Assembly (NCBI GenBank): GCA_902470815.1
Contig: CABRHS010000011.1
Span: 1 to 63,365, forward strand
Reading direction: 5' to 3'
Origin: an uncultured Collinsella sp.
GTDB taxonomy: Bacteria > Actinomycetota > Coriobacteriia > Coriobacteriales > Coriobacteriaceae
Length of the DNA stretch: 63,365 nt
The position numbers were made by a program, and so were the translations under genes. Position 1 is the first letter of the stretch; every line of letters begins with the position of its first letter. The notes beneath the pieces are model-generated. The model saw only the letters and a list, made by a program, of their open reading frames with translations, made no database searches and was not told where the DNA came from. Of the stretch, positions 36,378 through 43,888 are shown one piece after another.

Positions 36378-37637
36378 GGGTTATAGGACAAAAAGTGTGT
36401 CTCGATAGAACGCATGTTCCCGCCCCTCAATCGAGCCACCAGGGGAACGGGTCCCTGTGGTGGAGCTCCTCCCACACGGCCCTGTCGCCCCACTCCGGAC
36501 CGCCGTCGTCGCGCTTCGGGGAGGCTGAGTAGGTCCTGTAGAGAAGGTCGATGTCGGCGTCGGTCGGCATCGTGGCGAGCTTCTCAGCGGCCGTCCTGGA
36601 GACCCCGAGTGCATGTGGCACCACCAGAACACCGCCTTCACCCTGCGCATGAGGGAGAGGCCGCGGTGGTTCCTGAGCATGTCGCGCAAGCGGGCGTTCA
36701 GGCTCTCCGCCGCGTTGTTCGTGCTCGGCAGCGGCCCCGCCTCGGTCAGCGATGGGTCGAGGTACGTGAACAGCGTCCCCTCCGAGACGAGCCGCGACAG
36801 CGACGAGCGGGCCTTGCGAAGCCTCTCGTGCGTGAACACGCGCCTGCCGTCGATGACCGTGGTGTCCTCGAGGAAGTCCGCCCAGAACCCGCACCACTGC
36901 AGGTAGCGCTCGACCCACAGCTCGGCCTGGTGGAGGGTCCCGATGTGCAGCAGGTCCCCCGCGAGCCCGTAGAGCTCGACCCCGGCCTGGAGCCTGGGGC
37001 TCGAGGTGGTGTAGCGCCTGACCTGGCAGAACGCGTGGAAGACGCACCTCTGGACCCTCGTCCCCGGCCAGCTGCGCCGCACCGCGCTGGCGAACCCGGT
37101 GCCGCCGTCGGCGACGACGACGTCCGGCGCCGGGATGGGGCCCATCAGCGCCGACCACGCCCGCGAGGTCTCCGAGCGGGCCATATACCACGAGACGACG
37201 CGCTCGTCGCTGCGGCAGATGAGCACGGCGAGGTCGCGCGCGAGCCAGATCCCGTCGACGTAGAGCACGCGGTGCCACTCGCCGTCCGCGACGGGCATGG
37301 GCCAGAGCTCCCAGAACCCGGCCGTCCTGCGCCTGAAGGACCTCCCCTGCCCGGGCATCTCCAGCTGCGAGCCCTTGGACATGAGCCATCCGAGGAACTC
37401 CCGCAGGGCGGCGGCGTCGCCGTCTCGGCGGACCGTCGACGACGCGCCGCAGGAGGGGCAGCGCCACCGCTGCCTGCCCGCCGACGTCTTCCTGTTCCTC
37501 TTCATCTTCGCCCCGCAGGACGGGCACTTCACGGACTTCACGGCGGACCTCCCGCAGACGGTTTTTAAGGCGTCTAAAAGAGGGTATCTACCTGCGGATA
37601 CGTCCGTCTAGCGGACACACTTTTTGTCCGATAACCC
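36378..37637 (-). mobile_element. IS1249-like insertion sequence (IS256 group)
   Basis: A 1260-bp element bounded by 24-bp inverted ends (36378-36401 and 37614-37637) that begin GGGTTAT and contain GGACAAAAAGTGTGTC, with one mismatch. It carries one transposase frame on the minus strand. The 8 bp on either side (TCAATCTG and GCGGTGAA) do not match, so no target duplication is visible. The right end cuts a gene. A deletion or recombination after insertion would explain both. Confidence 0.85.
36427..37541 (-). pseudogene. IS1249-family transposase, frameshifted near the C terminus
   Basis: Begins MKSVKCPSCGAKMKRN with a zinc ribbon (two CPSCG knuckles). DDE-type acidic residues appear in VLYVDGIWLA, VVVADGGTGF and NNAAESLNARLRDMLRNHRG. 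After WWCHMHSG the frame no longer looks like the family. The expected tail (MPTDADIDLLYRTYS and WGDRAVWEELHHRDPFPWW) lies in another frame and ends at 36427. Adding one G in the four-G run (CCCC at 36603-36606 on the plus strand) would restore one frame. Either the transposase is dead, or it uses frameshifting, or the base is missing from the assembly. Confidence 0.8.
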
Positions 37638-37810
37638 GCGGTGAACGCCGAGCCGAACGGCAGCAGCCGGACCCTCACGCGCTCGCCGAGGGCTCCGTCC
37701 TCGACCTCCACCGCCTCGATGCGCAGGCTGTCCCCGCGCTCGAGCGAGTACACAACGTCGCCGACCGCCAACGGCACTCCGGTCCTCGAATCCATAACGT
37801 TCGCTTTCAT
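37638..37810 (-). pseudogene. Small hypothetical gene truncated by the IS element
   Basis: A frame starting MKANVMDSRTGVPLAVGDVV at 37810 runs about 58 residues to FGSAFTAG. It then enters the right end of the IS, with a chance stop at 37574. The visible part has alternating hydrophobic strands and reads like a small beta-barrel-type protein of phage or integrative elements. I do not recognise the family. The missing part is not found on the other side of the IS. Confidence 0.5.
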
Positions 37811-37902
37811 ATGACCGCCAATCGATAAGGAGCGCTTATGAACAGGTTCATTATAGAAGATGCAGCTAGAAGCATTAAACGCCTGCAGATTCGCGAATAG
37901 AG

Positions 37903-37937
37903 AAAGCCCCTCCGCCCCTACCCGAGGTGGAGGGCGT
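37903..37937. other. GC-rich hairpin left of the TAC operon
   Basis: Imperfect arms GCCCCTCCGCC (from 37906) and GGTGGAGGGC (37926-37935), with AAA just before the left arm. The sequence AAAGCCCCTCC also opens the hairpin at 39410 on the other side of the TAC operon. Read on the minus strand it resembles a terminator ending in CTTTCTC. Confidence 0.45.
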
Positions 37938-38003
37938 GACTGAAGCGCGCCAGAGCGAGTTGATGCCCTAAGGCCTTGGCCTTTTGTCAAATCGGACAGC
38001 AGA

Positions 38004-38040
38004 TACAATCTGGATATTTAGTTATAGCTAAACTATACTA
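38004..38040 (+). promoter_or_regulatory. Candidate promoter/operator of the TAC operon
   Basis: An AT-rich patch in otherwise GC-rich DNA just before the toxin gene. It holds TATACT (38034-38039) as a possible -10 and an inverted repeat TTTAG/CTAAA (38017-38021, 38028-38032). HigA-type antitoxins usually repress their own promoter through such palindromes. The site is inferred. Confidence 0.45.
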
Positions 38041-38060
38041 GGCAATCAATCGGAGGTGCA

Positions 38061-38510
38061 ATGGATGGCTTTCATATAGAACCAAGGTTCTTCGATGACA
38101 AGGAGCCAGGCAGGGGGATGCTCTATGTTCTGTGTCCGGATTCGGGCAAGTCTTTTATCGACGAGCTCGCCAGAAGCGATGTGGGCAGGCTCTCTCGAAT
38201 CCTCGTCACCGCCAAGCGAATCTACGACTACGGATGCGCGTTCGGATTCGCATCGCAAACGATCAAGCGCATAGAGGCCGGCAAGTGCGCCGTCGCCGTA
38301 TTCGAGGTGAGGGTCAAGGGAACGGTGATCAGGGTCGCGGCGCACATTCACAATAGCGCCATACCGATTTACCTGTTCGACTTCGATACACACCAAGGGG
38401 CAAGGAGCCGTCTACCGAAAAGACACATCGACCACGCCAAGGAATTGGCGGCCATAGCGGCGAAATGCGCCGAGCAATTCGATTTCAGTGATTACAGAGG
38501 AGCAGTGTGA
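38061..38510 (+). CDS. HigB/RelE-like toxin of a TAC-type system
   Basis: A 149-residue protein behind GGAGG (38052-38056). The second half has the RelE/HigB pattern: IKRIEAG, then strands AVAVFEVRVKGTVIRVAAHI and IPIYLFDFDTH, then LPKRHIDHAKELAA. In this family such proteins are mRNA interferases acting at the ribosome. The N-terminal 60 residues are longer than in the shortest HigB toxins. The antitoxin ATG overlaps its stop. Toxin-first order is typical of higBA. The assignment is from pattern and context; catalytic residues are not certain. Confidence 0.7.
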   Translation: MDGFHIEPRFFDDKEPGRGMLYVLCPDSGKSFIDELARSDVGRLSRILVTAKRIYDYGCAFGFASQTIKRIEAGKCAVAVFEVRVKGTVIRVAAHIHNSAIPIYLFDFDTHQGARSRLPKRHIDHAKELAAIAAKCAEQFDFSDYRGAV

Positions 38511-38917
38511 TGAATGCCAGAGAAGAACGAGTGAACCTCTCAGAAATAATGTCCGCGATGCCGAACCCCGAAGACCTCGCTTGGGACCACGCCATGGACA
38601 TCTCCGCATCGATCTACGGCAGGCTCAAGGAGCTCGGCATGTCGCAAAAGGGGCTCGCCGACGCCATGGGAGTATCGGCGGGGCGCGTCAGTCAGATCAT
38701 CAGCGGCGCTCCCGGCATGTCCCTCAAGACGCTCGCGAAGATCGAGGCGGCGCTCGACATGCGGCTCGACGCCGGCTTTCGATACGGCGTCCCGTCCTCA
38801 ACCTCGGTGACGATTTCCTCGACGGAGATCCCGCACGATAGGCCGAAGGCTGCGGAATGGAAGGGCGCAAAGACGAGTTTCGATCACGACGTTTTTATCG
38901 GAGGTCTTGCGGCATGA
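38510..38917 (+). CDS. Xre/HigA-like antitoxin with C-terminal extension
   Basis: A 135-residue protein. AGAGGAG at 38496-38502 favours ATG 38510 over GTG 38507. Residues about 35-85 form an HTH-Xre domain (LKELGMSQKGLADAMGVSAG, RVSQIISG, LKTLAKIEAALDMRL). The last 45 residues (from GVPSSTSVTISS to FIGGLAA, with one Trp in AAEWKGAKT) go beyond a minimal HigA. In TAC systems such a tail is the chaperone-addiction (ChAD) segment bound by the SecB-like partner. Stop overlaps the next start (ATGA). Confidence 0.8.
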   Translation: MNAREERVNLSEIMSAMPNPEDLAWDHAMDISASIYGRLKELGMSQKGLADAMGVSAGRVSQIISGAPGMSLKTLAKIEAALDMRLDAGFRYGVPSSTSVTISSTEIPHDRPKAAEWKGAKTSFDHDVFIGGLAA

Positions 38918-39363
38918 TCAACTACATGTCCCCCATTGTCATAGATGGTCCCTACGTATCCGATAGCCACCTTTGGGTCAACAAAGTCGGCCCGTCCATT
39001 GACATGAGGTGCGACGTAGAGATCCAGAGAGGACCCGTCGGCATGGAGCACCGTGACGGTTCCTACATGCTCGCCATGGAGCTGACAGTCTCGGTATCGC
39101 TGTACGATGACGCCCCAGACGAATCGCAACGAGAGAGGAGGATGGAGGCGCAGATGTCCGTGCATGGCACCGTTTCCATCACCGATATGGTCGAGGCGTC
39201 AGTCGATGAGATCGAGAACAACCTCAAGCTCAACGCCATATCCATGTTCTACTCGTTCATCAAGGCCCAGATCGAGAGCCAGACGTCCATGTCGCCGATG
39301 AAGCGGTTCACGATACCCGCAATCAATCCGCAGAAGCTATGCGAGGCCGTCGAGGAAGACTAG
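38914..39363 (+). CDS. SecB-like chaperone of the TAC system
   Basis: A 149-residue acidic protein starting MINYMSPIVIDG behind GGAGG (38900-38904) and overlapping the antitoxin stop by 4 bp. The order of secondary structure fits SecB: strands LAMELTVSVSLYDD and MEAQMSVHGTVSI, then helix NAISMFYSFIKAQIESQT, then MKRFTIPAINPQKL, which lines up with the SecB segment before its C-terminal helix (YARECITSMVSRG...LAPVNFDAL in E. coli). In TAC systems this chaperone protects the antitoxin. I infer the homology by eye; a profile search is needed. Confidence 0.72.
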   Translation: MINYMSPIVIDGPYVSDSHLWVNKVGPSIDMRCDVEIQRGPVGMEHRDGSYMLAMELTVSVSLYDDAPDESQRERRMEAQMSVHGTVSITDMVEASVDEIENNLKLNAISMFYSFIKAQIESQTSMSPMKRFTIPAINPQKLCEAVEED

Positions 39364-39409
39364 GCACGCCCTGCCGTGCAAGCAAAAAGACCAAGCTGCT
39401 CATGCGCGA

Positions 39410-39458
39410 AAAGCCCCTCCACCCTGCCGCCTAGCAAGCAAGACAGGGTGGAGGGGTG
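39410..39458. terminator. Hairpin right of the TAC operon
   Basis: Perfect 13-bp arms CCCCTCCACCCTG (39414-39426) and CAGGGTGGAGGGG (39444-39456) about 50 bp after the chaperone stop. AAAA before the left arm becomes TTTT on the minus strand; the plus strand has no T-run. It may terminate transcription mainly on the minus strand. It resembles the hairpin at 37903. Confidence 0.6.
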
Positions 39459-39489
39459 CAACCACACATCGAAAGGTGGTATCAACATT

Positions 39490-41006
39490 ATGCCACGCAA
39501 ACCGAGGAAAACCGAAACCCGAAAAGGCGTCATCTACGCCCGCTTCAGCTCGCACGCGCAGCGCGAGGAATCAATCATGGACCAGATCCGCGTGTGCTCC
39601 GACTACGCCGAGCGCGAGGGCATAGAGATCGTGGCGACGTACGCCGACGAGGCCCGGAGCGGCACGAACGCCTCGGGGCGCCCCGAGTTCCTGCGCATGG
39701 TCGCCGACGCGCAGCGCTCCGACTGGGACTGCGTGCTCGTGTACAAGTCCGACCGCTTCGCCCGCAACCGGTACGACGCGGCGACGTACAAGGCCAAGCT
39801 CCGCAAGGCGGGCGTGGAGCTCCTGAGCGCGACGGAGGGCGTGCCGGACGGCCCCGAGGGAATCATCCTCGAATCAGTCCTCGAGGGCATGGCAGAGTAC
39901 TACAGCGCCAACCTCGCGCAGAACGTCAAGCGAGGCATGGAGGCAATGCGCTGAAGTGCCACCACAACGGCGTCCAGGTCTTCGGCTACGACTGCATGCC
40001 GGACGGAACGTACAGGGTCAACGAGCACGAGGCGCAGGGAGTCCGCGCGGTCTTCGGGATGCTCGCGTCTGGCTCCACCAAGTCCGCGGCCGCCCGCCAC
40101 CTCAACAAGGGCGGGTGGAGGAGCAAGCGCGGCAAGGAGTTCTCCGTGCAGGCCGTGACGCAGATGCTCGACAACGAGCGCTACGTCGGCGTCTACAAGT
40201 GGGGCGAGGTGCGCATCGAGGGCGGCATGCCCGCCATCATCGAGCGCGGGCAATGGGACGCGGCCCACGCCAAGGTCAAGTCGCGCGGCACACGAATAGG
40301 CGCCAGGAACGAGTCGTACCTGCTCTCGGGCAAGATGTACGACGCGGACGGCAACCCGTACGAATCGTGCTGCGGCACCTCGCGCAACGGCAAGCGCCAC
40401 TACTACTACCGCGTCAAATCCACGGGCGCGTCAATGCGCAAGGAGGACGCCGAGGAGCGCGTGCGCCGCGCCGTCGCGCGGGTGCTCGACGAGAACCCGG
40501 AGCTCGATGAGATGATCGTTGACATCGTGATGCAAGCCCAATCTGAATCCGAGTCGGTGGAGCGCGAGGCCGTCGACGGCATGAGGAAGCGCCTCCCGCA
40601 AATCGAGCGCGAGATCGACAACCTCATCGACCTCGCCGCGAAGACGGGCGCCGGGAGAACCATACCTGAAAAACTGAGGGCACTTGAGCGCGAGCGAGAG
40701 GTCCTGAAGCTGCAAATCGAGGACATGGAGTCCAGGGTGCCGGCCATCGAGCCGGACATGGTGCGCTACCTGCTGTTTCAGCTCCGGCAGTGCAGCGGGC
40801 CGGACTCAATCGTGCGCGGTTTCGTCGACAGGATCGAGGTTGACGCGGATGGCGGTATGTTGGTGATTTTTCACCTCTGCACCCCCTCTGACCTGCAAAA
40901 ACAGCAAAATGGCGAACCACAGGAAACATGGTTCGCCAAATTCAGGTTTGGTAGCCCGTACCGGATTCGAACCGGTGATCTCCGCCTTGAGAGGGCGGCG
41001 TCCTGA
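39490..41006 (+). pseudogene. Large serine recombinase, frameshifted
   Basis: Starts MPRKPRKTETRKGVIYARFS at 39490. The N-terminal catalytic domain has the YARFSS serine region, DQIRVCSDYAEREGI and YKSDRFARNRYDA. After AQNVKRGMEAMR a stop appears at 39952. The recombinase domain (NALKCHHNGVQVFGYD, YVGVYKWGEVRIEGG), zinc-ribbon region and coiled coil continue in the next frame. One missing G near 39942 (GAGGCAAT where GAGGGCAAT would restore GMEGNALK) explains it. The frame then runs through a tRNA terminator and into the antisense strand of tRNA-Glu, so the natural C terminus ends near FGS. Confidence 0.82.
40896..40938 (-). terminator. Terminator of the tRNA-Gln-Glu-Glu operon
   Basis: Perfect arms TGGCGAACCA (40910-40919) and TGGTTCGCCA (40929-40938), 9-nt loop. 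On the minus strand the stem is followed by TTTTGCTGTTTTT. It lies 11 bp after the encoded CCA of the last tRNA-Glu and inside the recombinase reading frame. Confidence 0.85.
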
Positions 41007-41025
41007 ACCGCTAGACGAACGGGCC
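40949..41025 (-). tRNA. tRNA-Glu (CUC)
   Basis: A 77-nt cloverleaf including encoded CCA. The anticodon stem CCGCC/GGCGG encloses CTCTCAA with anticodon CTC. T arm has GGTTCGAATCC. The first acceptor pair is G-U. Identical in sequence to the copy at 41061-41137. Confidence 0.95.
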
Positions 41026-41060
41026 ATATGTAATGAGGCTCGGAGTGCCTCGGAAACTCT

Positions 41061-41137
41061 TGGTAGCCCGTACCGGATTCGAACCGGTGATCTCCGCCTT
41101 GAGAGGGCGGCGTCCTGAACCGCTAGACGAACGGGCC
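41061..41137 (-). tRNA. tRNA-Glu (CUC), second copy
   Basis: Identical to the first tRNA-Glu, separated from it by 35 bp of unrelated sequence. Cloverleaf and CCA complete. Expressed with tRNA-Gln from the promoter at 41272-41300. Confidence 0.95.
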
Positions 41138-41163
41138 AAAAAGCGAGAAGCAAGCAGCGCATA

Positions 41164-41237
41164 TGGCTGGGATGGAGGGAGTCGAACCCCCATTGACGGA
41201 ACCAGAATCCGCTGTCCTGCCATTAGACGACATCCCA
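41164..41237 (-). tRNA. tRNA-Gln (CUG)
   Basis: A 74-nt cloverleaf with encoded CCA. Acceptor TGGGATG/CATCCCA; anticodon loop TTCTGGT gives CTG. First gene of the three-tRNA operon. Confidence 0.94.
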
Positions 41238-41271
41238 AGGTGATGCGCGTCACGCCTCAGCGCGAGGAAAT

Positions 41272-41300
41272 ACTATACGGAAGAGTCCCCCAACGCGCAA
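41272..41300 (-). promoter_or_regulatory. Promoter of the tRNA operon
   Basis: Read on the minus strand: TTGCGC (41295-41300), 17-bp spacer, TATAGT (41272-41277). The transcript would start about 27 bp before tRNA-Gln. This is one of the best sigma-70-type promoters in the window. Confidence 0.75.
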
Positions 41301-41366
41301 GGGGTAAATTCAAAGAAAGTCGCAATTGTGGACACTTTAAGGATACCCCTGCTCAGAAGCTTGTAT

Positions 41367-43010
41367 CTACCTTATCACAACGCGGCGCGTAGCGATGCGC
41401 CGGACCAGCGAGCCGCTATGCGAGACAAAGACCAACCCAAAGCCGGCACGGGCCTGCAGCTCGGTTATCACGCGCCACAACTCCGCCTGGGTGACCAGGT
41501 CGAGCATCGCCGTCGACTCGTCGCATATGAGCACATCCGGCTGCGCCATGAGGGCGCGAACTAGGCAGCATCGCATGAGCTCCCCGCCCGAGAGCTCATG
41601 CGGAAGGCGATCGAGCCATTCATCGCGCACGCCGAACCGGTCGCAGAGCCCCCGCGCGAGTCCGCCATCCACATCACCGGCCTCCCCCAGGGAATCCCGC
41701 ATGCGCATTCTCGGATCAAACGCCCTCTCGGGATGCTGGGGGATCAACTGGACGGGTCGGGGCCCGCGGGGCCCGCGAGGCTTGCGCGACCCACGGGGCA
41801 CGACGGCAGGCCCGCAGCCCCCACACGGCTCGCATGCACCCACCCGAACCGAACCCTCAGATGGCTCTAATATGCCCGCGAGCAACCTGCACAGCGTGGT
41901 CTTGCCCACGCCCGAGGGCCCCAGGAGGGCCACCCGCTCCCCCGCCCGCACCTCGAGGTCCAACCCAGCGAAAAGGGGACTCTGAGAGCCGTAGGCGAAC
42001 GACAGACCCGCCGCGCGCAACAGGACGCCGCCGTGCGCCGGGCCGGGCTCATCGACCCCCAGCGCGGCATCAGCGCGCAACGCATGCAACTCCCGGCAGA
42101 GCGCCCGCGAGAACGGGTGCTCCAGCAGCTCCGGCTCGGCAAAATTGGAAGTGGCGGTCTCCTCCACCACAGAGCCGTCCTTGAACACGGCGATGCGGTC
42201 GGCGACCCGGACCGCGAGCTCCAGGTCATGCGTAATCAAGATCACGCCGGAGCCCGCATCGGCAAAAGCCCGCAGGTCATCGACGGCCCGCACCGCGAGC
42301 TCGGCGTCTAGACCCGGTGTGGGCTCGTCCGCGATCAGCACGCGCGGCTCCTCCATGAGCGCGCACATGAGGAGCACGCGACGCGCCATGCCCCCGGAGA
42401 GCTCGTGCGGGTACAGGCGGGCCACCTCGGGCGCCAGCCCATACGCCTCGAACAGCTCGCGCTGCCTGGCCTCGCGCCGGGCACGGTCGGCCGCCCGCTC
42501 GACCCGCGTCCGTCCTTGGAAAGCCCCCTGGACCTGCGCGCCCACGCGCATGAGCGGATCGAGATGCGAGACGCTTTGCGGAACAAGGCAGATACCGCGA
42601 CCGCGCAACGCAGCGAGGGACGACGCGTCCAGCGACTCGCCGTCGAACCACATGCGGCCGCTCACCGTCGCGTTCGGCTCGTACAGGCCGAGCAGCACGT
42701 CGGCGAGGACAGTCTTGCCCGATCCGCTGGCCCCCACGACCGCCACGACCTCGCCCTCATGCACGGAAAGCGTGAGGGCGTGCAGGACCTCCGTCGTAAC
42801 CCTGCCGCCCCCGCGCGGCGAGCGCAAGGCCCCGTCCGCCGCGCCGTACCGGTCGAAGGAGACGGTCAGGTCCTCCACCGTGAGCAGATGATGGTCGCCG
42901 GGGTGACGGGACGACGCCCCGTGCGTATGGTGATGATGACGCTCGGCATCGGCATGCGGGGCCGGAACGCGGGGCTCGCACACGACGACCCCACCGGTCT
43001 CAGAACTCAT
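41367..43010 (-). CDS. Double-domain ABC importer ATPase (peptide/nickel class) with His-rich N terminus
   Basis: A 547-residue protein with two complete ATPase domains in one chain (DppD-DppF or NikD-NikE fusion). First: GASGSGKT, LSGGMARRVLLMCAL, VLIADEPTPGLD. Second: GPSGVGKTTLCRLLAG, LSGGELMRCCLVRAL, VLICDEST. ATG 43010 follows GGGAGG with a 6-nt gap. The first 35 residues contain HADAERHHHHTHG and RHPGDHH, a likely metal-binding tail. The His-rich tail and the His-rich binding-protein C terminus hint at nickel or another metal rather than peptides. Confidence 0.88.
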   Translation of the reverse strand: MSSETGGVVVCEPRVPAPHADAERHHHHTHGASSRHPGDHHLLTVEDLTVSFDRYGAADGALRSPRGGGRVTTEVLHALTLSVHEGEVVAVVGASGSGKTVLADVLLGLYEPNATVSGRMWFDGESLDASSLAALRGRGICLVPQSVSHLDPLMRVGAQVQGAFQGRTRVERAADRARREARQRELFEAYGLAPEVARLYPHELSGGMARRVLLMCALMEEPRVLIADEPTPGLDAELAVRAVDDLRAFADAGSGVILITHDLELAVRVADRIAVFKDGSVVEETATSNFAEPELLEHPFSRALCRELHALRADAALGVDEPGPAHGGVLLRAAGLSFAYGSQSPLFAGLDLEVRAGERVALLGPSGVGKTTLCRLLAGILEPSEGSVRVGACEPCGGCGPAVVPRGSRKPRGPRGPRPVQLIPQHPERAFDPRMRMRDSLGEAGDVDGGLARGLCDRFGVRDEWLDRLPHELSGGELMRCCLVRALMAQPDVLICDESTAMLDLVTQAELWRVITELQARAGFGLVFVSHSGSLVRRIATRRVVIR

Positions 43011-43021
43011 CGGCGACCTCC

Positions 43022-43888
43022 CTATTCCTGAGACGTGCGCGCATCGAGGACACGGCGCAGCGACGAGCCGAGCGCATCGAGCAGCAGCACGCACGCCACC
43101 AGCACGGCGCCGGGCAGCACCGCGAGCCACCATGCCCCTGTCGTGAGATACCCCATCGACTCCGCCAGGATCACGCCGATCGCCGGCTCGTCGGGGGGCA
43201 GGCCGAATCCCAGGAACGTGATCGAGGCCTCGTGCAGCACGGCATGGGGAAACGAGAGGACGGTGCCGACTATGAGCTGCGGCGCGATCGCGGGCAGCAG
43301 GTGCCTCATCGCCATGCGCATCCGCGACACGCCCAGGGCCTCGCTGGCCTCAAGGTACGGCTCGCGCCTTGCCTGCATGAGCTCAGCTCGCAGCACGCGC
43401 GCCAACCCGGGCCAATGCGTGAGCGCCATGCCCACCGCCACGCCCAAAAGCCCGCGGCCGAGCGCGTAGCTGATGAGCAGGAGCAAGACGATGTGCGGCA
43501 CGCCCATGACCAGGTCGATGAGCCACAGGACGAGTGCATCGACCGCACGGCCGCCATACGCCGACGCGAGCGCCAAGGCAAGCGCGATGGCGGCCGTCGC
43601 GAGCGAGGCGATCGCCCCCACCATAAGAGAGGTGGAGAGCCCGGCCAGAACGCGGGCGAGCATATCGCGACCCATCTGATCCGTCCCGAAGGGATGGGCG
43701 GGCGAGGGCGCGAGCATCTTGGCGGAGAAATCCGTGGCCATGGCGACGGGCGCGAGGACGCGTCCGGCAAGGCCGACGGCGGCGAGCAGCGCGACGGCGA
43801 GCAGCGCCATGCCCAGCAACCGCGCGCGACCGCCCCTGCCGTGCGACTTGGACGCGTGGAACACGGTCGGGGGGCTATCGGGCTCCAT
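43022..43888 (-). CDS. ABC importer permease (DppC/NikC-like)
   Basis: A 288-residue permease with an N-terminal helix (LLGMALLAVALLAAVGLAG), the family segment HPFGTDQMGRDMLARVLAG and the EAA loop around EASEALGVSRMRMAMRHLLP. Its start overlaps the 3' end of the first permease gene by 14 bp. It pairs with that permease to form the channel. Confidence 0.92.
   Translation of the reverse strand: MEPDSPPTVFHASKSHGRGGRARLLGMALLAVALLAAVGLAGRVLAPVAMATDFSAKMLAPSPAHPFGTDQMGRDMLARVLAGLSTSLMVGAIASLATAAIALALALASAYGGRAVDALVLWLIDLVMGVPHIVLLLLISYALGRGLLGVAVGMALTHWPGLARVLRAELMQARREPYLEASEALGVSRMRMAMRHLLPAIAPQLIVGTVLSFPHAVLHEASITFLGFGLPPDEPAIGVILAESMGYLTTGAWWLAVLPGAVLVACVLLLDALGSSLRRVLDARTSQE

Noticed and set aside
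36370..37645. 8-bp target duplication around the IS
   Set aside because: The flanks TCAATCTG and GCGGTGAA do not match, nor do shifts by one base.
40909..41392. Short plus-strand frames over the tRNA cluster (SPYRIRTGDLRL, ARTGFEPVISALRGRR)
   Set aside because: These are known translation artefacts of the antisense strand of tRNA genes.
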